In this document: piece after piece, positions 58,716 through 64,000 of the stretch
How the letters are laid out: the number at the start of each line of letters is the position of its first letter
How positions within the stretch are numbered: position 1 is the first letter of the stretch
Origin: Poronia punctata
Lineage: Eukaryota; Ascomycota; Sordariomycetes; Xylariales; Xylariaceae
Reading direction: 5' to 3'
NCBI GenBank assembly: GCA_022579005.1
Contig: MU401454.1
Span: 496,001 to 560,000 of the forward strand
Length of the DNA: 64,000 bases
Program-made: the position numbers and the translations under genes
The notes under the pieces: model-generated
Database searches by the model: none
What the model was told of the DNA's origin: nothing
The model's input: only the letters and a program-made list of their open reading frames with translations

Positions 58716-61109
58716 CTATAACACGTCGTCAATAGACCGCGTAATCGGTGTTTCGCCTTTTGTTGGAGGACTCCTCGGGTCTGCTATTTGAGACGGGCGT
58801 CCAAAGGGGAATAAGGGATTCCTAGGGAACATCGTCTCCCGCGGCGAAAATAGTCCCTCTGTAGGTGTCGGCGGCACTTCAACAAACGTCATCCCAGCTA
58901 AGCCGGGGAACGAATCATGGAGCGGGTTATTTGTCATCGTCTCCAGTCTCGGAGACATCAACTCATCCCCATCTGGCACGACTGGTGCTATTGTGATCTC
59001 GTTCGGGGGAGACGCTTCGTTGCCATTGTCGAAAGCTTTTTGACGCTTGGACCCAATGTTGGAATCTGAAAAGCCAAAAGCGTGGGACTCGGTTGAAAAA
59101 GTCCGAGGAAATCCAGGTGACGGTGGAGGCTTCATAAAGGAGGACGACCTCGGCGGGAATTTCACTTGTTGCTGAGGTTGTGGCGCGGCTTCGAATGCAT
59201 TAGGAGGAGCCAGGGTGTCTCCAAAGTTAAAACGGCCCATAGTCTTCGAGTCATCTTCCCCCTCCTTTTCTGACCATGAGAAGCTAGAGGGTGCAGAAGA
59301 AGGTCCAGGCGATATCGCTTCCATGTTGGGCGTTGATCTTCCACGGGAATGAAGAAAGAGGCTCTTATCCGCGCTGGAGCCTTTCGAACCGTTTTCCTTC
59401 TCATCAGGCAATGGTGCCGTCAGAGGTTCCTTGGGCTTCACATCTATAGCATCAGCCGAGAGTGTAAGCCGATGCTTGGTAGGACTCCTACCGCTCCTCG
59501 CGCCAGCTGTTGGCCGAGCTGGCAGTCTTTTTTTCGCCACCTCTTTCTGAAAGTCTTGCAGACAGTACATTAGCCGCATATTTGGGCTTATCCATCTGCT
59601 CTTGGCCTGTGCGGCGTAGTAAGCATCGTTGACGCTCAACCCGGGATCCTGATAGAGACCATAAGCAATGATCAAGCTTGCGGAGCGACTGGCACCTTGT
59701 TGGCAATGCACAAGGACCTTCTTGCCCTCCTTCGTTCGCTTGTCTATCGTGTCGCATAGTGTCATCAAGTCCGTCGCGATGTCGGTGTTGTGGTCCCAAG
59801 GCATGTGAATGTATTCGGGCTCCTTCCATGAAGGGGCTTTCGGTGTTGTCGGCGTCTCCGAACCGGCGTCATCGCTTTGTGGAAACTCGAACGCTGTCGC
59901 GAAACTATCGTTTGTCATCGCAGTATCCGGTACGGGGGACTCCATTATTGTTCTTCCCAGAGTTGCCGAACTCCCTTTACCATCCTCCCCAGTCGCAGCT
60001 GAGAAAGGATTGTGGACTTCGCGAGCCACATTGATGACTACGTCAAACTTTGAAGCCTCCTCTGCCGTAGGTTCCAAGTAGAGGTACACACTGTCACCGT
60101 AGATGGCAACCGGGCCATCTGGATATCCTGGTGACTTCTGGTCCTCGTTATTTTCCGACTCGTCATGAAAGGGCTCAAAGTCCATGGCCGCCCTGCTCGC
60201 TAGTTGAGGCCTTATTGGAGAGTCTTCTTCCATGATAGTAGATCCTCGATTATTGCAACCATTGCCAAATTTAGTCGGCCGCAGCACCTCGGACAATCCA
60301 GACGTGCCCCTTTCGAGAACGGTGGGGAAGGTCATCCCTCCCGCCGGCCCGAAAGTGGCCGACCTGATAGTCGAGAGCATATGGGGCGATGAAGTTGAAT
60401 GTTTTAGAGATCTGCGCTGCAGTATGGGCGGAACACTGGGTGAGCTTGGAACTTCTAAAGCAGTCGGGCGCATATTAAGACCCTGAGAATCCGTCTTGAG
60501 GCTGAGCAGGCTTGGCTTCTTCCGCGGGCCGGGGATTTTAGGTTTGATGAAACACGGCGAGGAAGGCTCAGAGACTAGAGAACTGCTGAGAGTCGTCGTA
60601 AATGGCGGCTGTATGGATAATCCCTTGAGGTTCTTGGGTTTCCGAGGGCCTGGCGATGTCATTGGTCGCTCAAAACTGTTATTCGCACTCCTGTCGATCT
60701 GCAAGCTATGCAACGTCTTCGGGAGTTCGCCAAAAGTACTCGAGGGAAATGAGTTCAGAGGTATGAGGTTGGTGGGCGAATCAGGTGATGACGAGGGCGA
60801 AGGGTCAGAAAGTGACGAGGTATCCGTTGTAAGTGTCGGCGACGAGTCGGCCGACTCTGAGTTCTGCGTCGAGGTACTGTCATGATGTCGGTGGGTCGAG
60901 TCGACAGGGAGAGGTCGCAAAGGTTGGCGCGGTGGTTGGGGCGCTTTATGGATGTGCCCATGCGCAAATGAGGATCCTGTTGCCATGAATTTCGGCTCCA
61001 CGACGGAAGCAAGGTCCCTATCACCTATGCTCTCGCTTTCCGGGTCTATTATCGACATGAAGGAGGGTAATTGATCCTCAAACATTCGTCGCGCCGCTGC
61101 AGAAGGCAT
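58716..61109 (-). CDS. Dual-specificity (MAP kinase-type) protein phosphatase
   Basis: Single exon, 797 residues, starting MPSAAARRMFEDQLPSFMSI. The DSP catalytic domain spans about 335-520: DGPVAIYGDSVYLYLEP, FDVVINVAREV, YIHMPWDHNTDI with the general-acid Asp, and the HCX5R signature VHCQQGASRSASLIIAYGLY (Cys about residue 466), then WISPNMRLMYCLQDFQKEV. An insert rich in acidic residues and proline lies between the domain's first strands and the general acid (about 375-430). Flanks are disordered and S/P-rich with many SP/TP sites, typical of MAPK substrates. By architecture it resembles yeast Msg5 and filamentous-fungal MAPK phosphatases. Role: dephosphorylation of Thr/Tyr in MAP kinases, inferred. 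Possible kinase-docking motifs were not assigned. Confidence 0.9.
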   Translation of the reverse strand: MPSAAARRMFEDQLPSFMSIIDPESESIGDRDLASVVEPKFMATGSSFAHGHIHKAPQPPRQPLRPLPVDSTHRHHDSTSTQNSESADSSPTLTTDTSSLSDPSPSSSPDSPTNLIPLNSFPSSTFGELPKTLHSLQIDRSANNSFERPMTSPGPRKPKNLKGLSIQPPFTTTLSSSLVSEPSSPCFIKPKIPGPRKKPSLLSLKTDSQGLNMRPTALEVPSSPSVPPILQRRSLKHSTSSPHMLSTIRSATFGPAGGMTFPTVLERGTSGLSEVLRPTKFGNGCNNRGSTIMEEDSPIRPQLASRAAMDFEPFHDESENNEDQKSPGYPDGPVAIYGDSVYLYLEPTAEEASKFDVVINVAREVHNPFSAATGEDGKGSSATLGRTIMESPVPDTAMTNDSFATAFEFPQSDDAGSETPTTPKAPSWKEPEYIHMPWDHNTDIATDLMTLCDTIDKRTKEGKKVLVHCQQGASRSASLIIAYGLYQDPGLSVNDAYYAAQAKSRWISPNMRLMYCLQDFQKEVAKKRLPARPTAGARSGRSPTKHRLTLSADAIDVKPKEPLTAPLPDEKENGSKGSSADKSLFLHSRGRSTPNMEAISPGPSSAPSSFSWSEKEGEDDSKTMGRFNFGDTLAPPNAFEAAPQPQQQVKFPPRSSSFMKPPPSPGFPRTFSTESHAFGFSDSNIGSKRQKAFDNGNEASPPNEITIAPVVPDGDELMSPRLETMTNNPLHDSFPGLAGMTFVEVPPTPTEGLFSPRETMFPRNPLFPFGRPSQIADPRSPPTKGETPITRSIDDVL

Positions 61110-64000
61110 ATTTGAAGAATGAAAACGGCCAACCAGCAGAAAACCGCCACTAGCTTACCAAATACCACGCCGAAAGTGTCTCGACTATCCTGTTTCCTTC
61201 TTCCCGTGGGACGCTCGTAGACAATTAGGCTCTGCGATGGGAGTAGGTATTTCAAAGCGTTGGTCGAAGCTTAGGTGGTTGCAAAGTACGCAAAATGTCG
61301 CTCGAAGCAAGTGTTGTTTTATCTTTGTGAAAAAGGCGAGCCTAGGTGGTGGACAGCGCTGCTGAATCCTACTGCGGCACCTTGCTCCCTTTGTGAATTG
61401 TCGAATGAACTAAGCCCGCGCTGGGCAACCGGAATTCCAAGATCCTTTCCCGACACCCCCAAGCATCCAACGGAGACGTTGTAAACTTCGCAATGGATTG
61501 GTGAACAAGTATAAGATTGGGGTGGGATATCCCCAATATGGCACCGGAAGATGGGGGAGAAGAGAGATGAAGAAGACTAGGTAGAGAACTATGTGCGACA
61601 GCGACGAGCGCCCTATCGAACAGGAATGCGTAGGTTAGATAAAATTATAATGGTGTATGGTGTATGTATGTGTTTCGGACGGCTGCAAAGTCGAAAGGTC
61701 ACCAACTGAGCAACAGCGGATCACGGGTTACTAAGGCGGAAGAAAAGGGAGGAGGAAAGTAGCCAAACAGGCGATGGCGTTACAAAAGGTTGAAGGTAAG
61801 GCCACAGTGAGTACGGGGCCACCGACGGCGGTTGTGAAGGTGAAGGGTAGAAAAGAAGCGAGGGCGAAGAAAGGATATGGAGTGTGTGTAAGAGGAGAAG
61901 TGGGAATTGGTCAGGACAGGCAGCGGAACGGAAAGTAACCGCAGCTGCGCATCCTGTGTGCAAGCCTACCCGTACCCGTACATGTATACCGATTGCTATA
62001 CTCCTACTAAAGTAGGTACTTCAAGGTACCTCCTAGCGCCGCCTCATTTGCCCTGTAGGTACTGCCGCACGTATTTTTGTTTGAGGGTAGGGCTAGAAGG
62101 TACTTCTGTACCCACCCAAATATCTCTAAAGGTTCAATGACAATACCTACTCCTGTGCTCATGGGTTTATTGGGAATCGGTGGCAGCGGCTGGGCGGCCC
62201 CTGTTAGCGCTAAGCAGAAGGTCAAGTGCAAGTACATGTGCCGTAACCAGAGGGATATCCACATGTTCTTGTGCTATTCATGGCGCTTCCTGGAGAGGCT
62301 GGGTCCACTTGGGCTTCATAGCGCCTAAGGACAATGAAGAGTTATGTACTTGTTGAGTCCCTATTGCGGTCATCTAATAATGGCGGTGTTGCAAGACAGA
62401 CAGACAAATAGCCTCCAGGAGGTACACAAGAGTCACTATCAGACCGTACTTTGTGGGTCAGTTTTCAGCTATTTACATCAATAACAAAAAGAACTGATAC
62501 AAAAAAGGGACTCGACTATCCTTTCAGCGCAGAACAGGGCTTTATCCACCCCGAGTGCTAGTATCAGGACATTGTCTAGTCTAACACCTGCGCCATGTTT
62601 CAAAGCTTGACTAGGTTTTTGTGACACAGCATGTGAGTCCTAATACAAACTCGATTTCAAACCAGAAATATCAATCAAATAGTGTTGGTCCAGTACTTTC
62701 CACGGCTACCCTCTCATGATGCTATTGTGAATTTTTCCAGTACAGCTTTCCCTCTCCCCGTTTTGTTGTGGTTGTACTTTGCGGTACTTGCAGATGGTGT
62801 GTTCCATCGTATGTATGCCGAGTTCTACCGCCTCCACTTTGTTGAGGCGTGGAGGAGTAGCAAAGCATATGAGTGGTTGTCTATGGGACTTGTTGGCAGG
62901 GGTTGGTGTTTGCGAAACGAGACGCCAACCAGAAACAGGGGGGAACCGCTGGTGATGAACTTCTATTAATAGCCCCTTGCAGCCAACTCGGCGCTAAGTT
63001 TCAGCCAATCATTACAGTCTCGTTCTATGTGTACTAATGCTTTTTGTACATTACATTGTACCCTCCAAATACATGGGTTATGCAAGCCCTTTCATTTGTG
63101 AAGCCAACCCGGCTCTCTGTCCAACCAGAAACAAATTTGTTCCTTTCCGCTTGCCAGGAGACTGATTGGAAGCGCGTGAGGTGCCCTCCAGGCTGCGTGG
63201 CGGCTCTCGAGACATAATCGCTTGTTCCTGTAGACTTTCAGAGTCACCTTTATGAAATTGAGACCTGGTGTTTGGTGGTGATCTGTTCTGGAGGCTTTGC
63301 TCCATGTTTTGCCTGTCTACTCGTAGTCTACTGCCATACACGTACTTGACATGTACCTGACGTAGGTGTTTCTGCAATTATACGACCACTTTGTTGTTTT
63401 CCTGTCATGGTTTGCTCATCTCTGGATAATGTCCATATATGGTCACAGCAGAATCAGCAAGCGCGCCTTCTTGCTGAGATTTGCGCGGAGATAGATACAA
63501 ACATACCATAAATGTCTGGTCCGATATGGGCACCCACATGGTTTCCAAACAAACGTACCGGTGTTGCTGTTTCTTGAATTCTAGTTGGAGTACTTAACCA
63601 AAGATGAACATCTGATTACTCATTGGCAAACTTGAAATTCTTTGGGGTTTATGCATAGTTCCGCATTCGGTGATTGTCTAGAATATGAAATTTTTATTCT
63701 CGGTTCAGTTTGCTTCAAGTTAGAATTGTGCCTTTGGACACTTCATCAGCTAATCAGAGACCCCCCGCATTTGTATGGGATGGATATCTAACCTCAGATG
63801 CGCATTCATGCTGCTACGAGTAGGTTAGGTACATGTACTTGTAATAACGCCGCCTTTATGCTATGTATAGCTTGGATCATATGCCTGTCATACCATATTG
63901 TTCCTTTCTGAGGCTAATGGAAGGTTGCTGGCGCGTTTACAAGACGACTAAACATAGGATCAAACGGTCATGCCTTGGAATAGCAGGTTAACTGCCTTGT
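61110..64000. other. Gene-free right end of the window
   Basis: Starts with the promoter and leader of the phosphatase gene. No frame above about 100 codons and none with family features; minus-strand 63377-63078 (99 codons, hydrophilic) and plus-strand 62682-62969 are the longest. No TIR element or RNA gene was recognised. Confidence 0.4.

Noticed and set aside
10191..61109. Possibility of a secondary-metabolite cluster around the acyl-CoA synthetase
   Set aside because: No PKS, NRPS, terpene synthase, P450 or pathway-specific regulator is present; the neighbours are core housekeeping genes.

Overview
The window is nuclear DNA of a filamentous ascomycete fungus, most likely a Sordariomycete; Xylariales is a guess from the general feel of the intergenic DNA and is not proven. 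The evidence is: short introns (about 50-130 bp) with GT...AG ends and CTAAC/CTGAC-like branch sites; introns placed very close to start codons; gene-rich blocks with no operons; and intergenic DNA rich in TACCTA/TAGGTA strings and microsatellites. Almost everything recognisable is a single-copy housekeeping eukaryotic gene. No biosynthetic cluster, rRNA, tRNA or CRISPR array was seen.

Layout. 0.7-5 kb: an RCH1/SLC10A7-type membrane protein, then a wrecked gene for a secreted sedolisin (S53) protease, both on the minus strand. 5-10 kb: gene-free DNA holding a 488 bp element with terminal inverted repeats and a perfect 8 bp target duplication (hAT-like MITE). 10-19 kb: a very Q-rich protein of unknown function, the eEF1A lysine methyltransferase EFM4, and the PP2A scaffold subunit TPD3. 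20-27 kb: myotubularin phosphatase YMR1 divergent from ribosomal protein gene RPS3, then a NIPA-type magnesium transporter. 30-39 kb: a large acidic protein of unknown function, delta-COP (RET2) and APC4. 39-46 kb: an acyl-CoA synthetase, KTI12 and a fungal seven-helix protein. 46-53 kb: a protein with acidic WGDFE/FGDFE motifs and a triple-KH RNA-binding protein. 55-61 kb: ER nucleotide-sugar transporter HUT1 and a dual-specificity phosphatase. 61-64 kb: nothing convincing.

The genes serve separate core functions: translation (RPS3, EFM4, KTI12 through tRNA modification), membrane traffic and lipids (RET2, YMR1, HUT1, possibly the WGDFE protein), phosphatase signalling (TPD3, dual-specificity phosphatase), the cell cycle (APC4) and metabolism (acyl-CoA synthetase). 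Their adjacency does not imply one pathway. Exon models were built by hand from reading frame, splice signals and family conservation; terminal micro-exons are the least certain parts. The most unusual items are the sedolisin pseudogene with all catalytic residues still readable, the hAT-like MITE, and three large low-complexity proteins whose conserved parts I could not assign.
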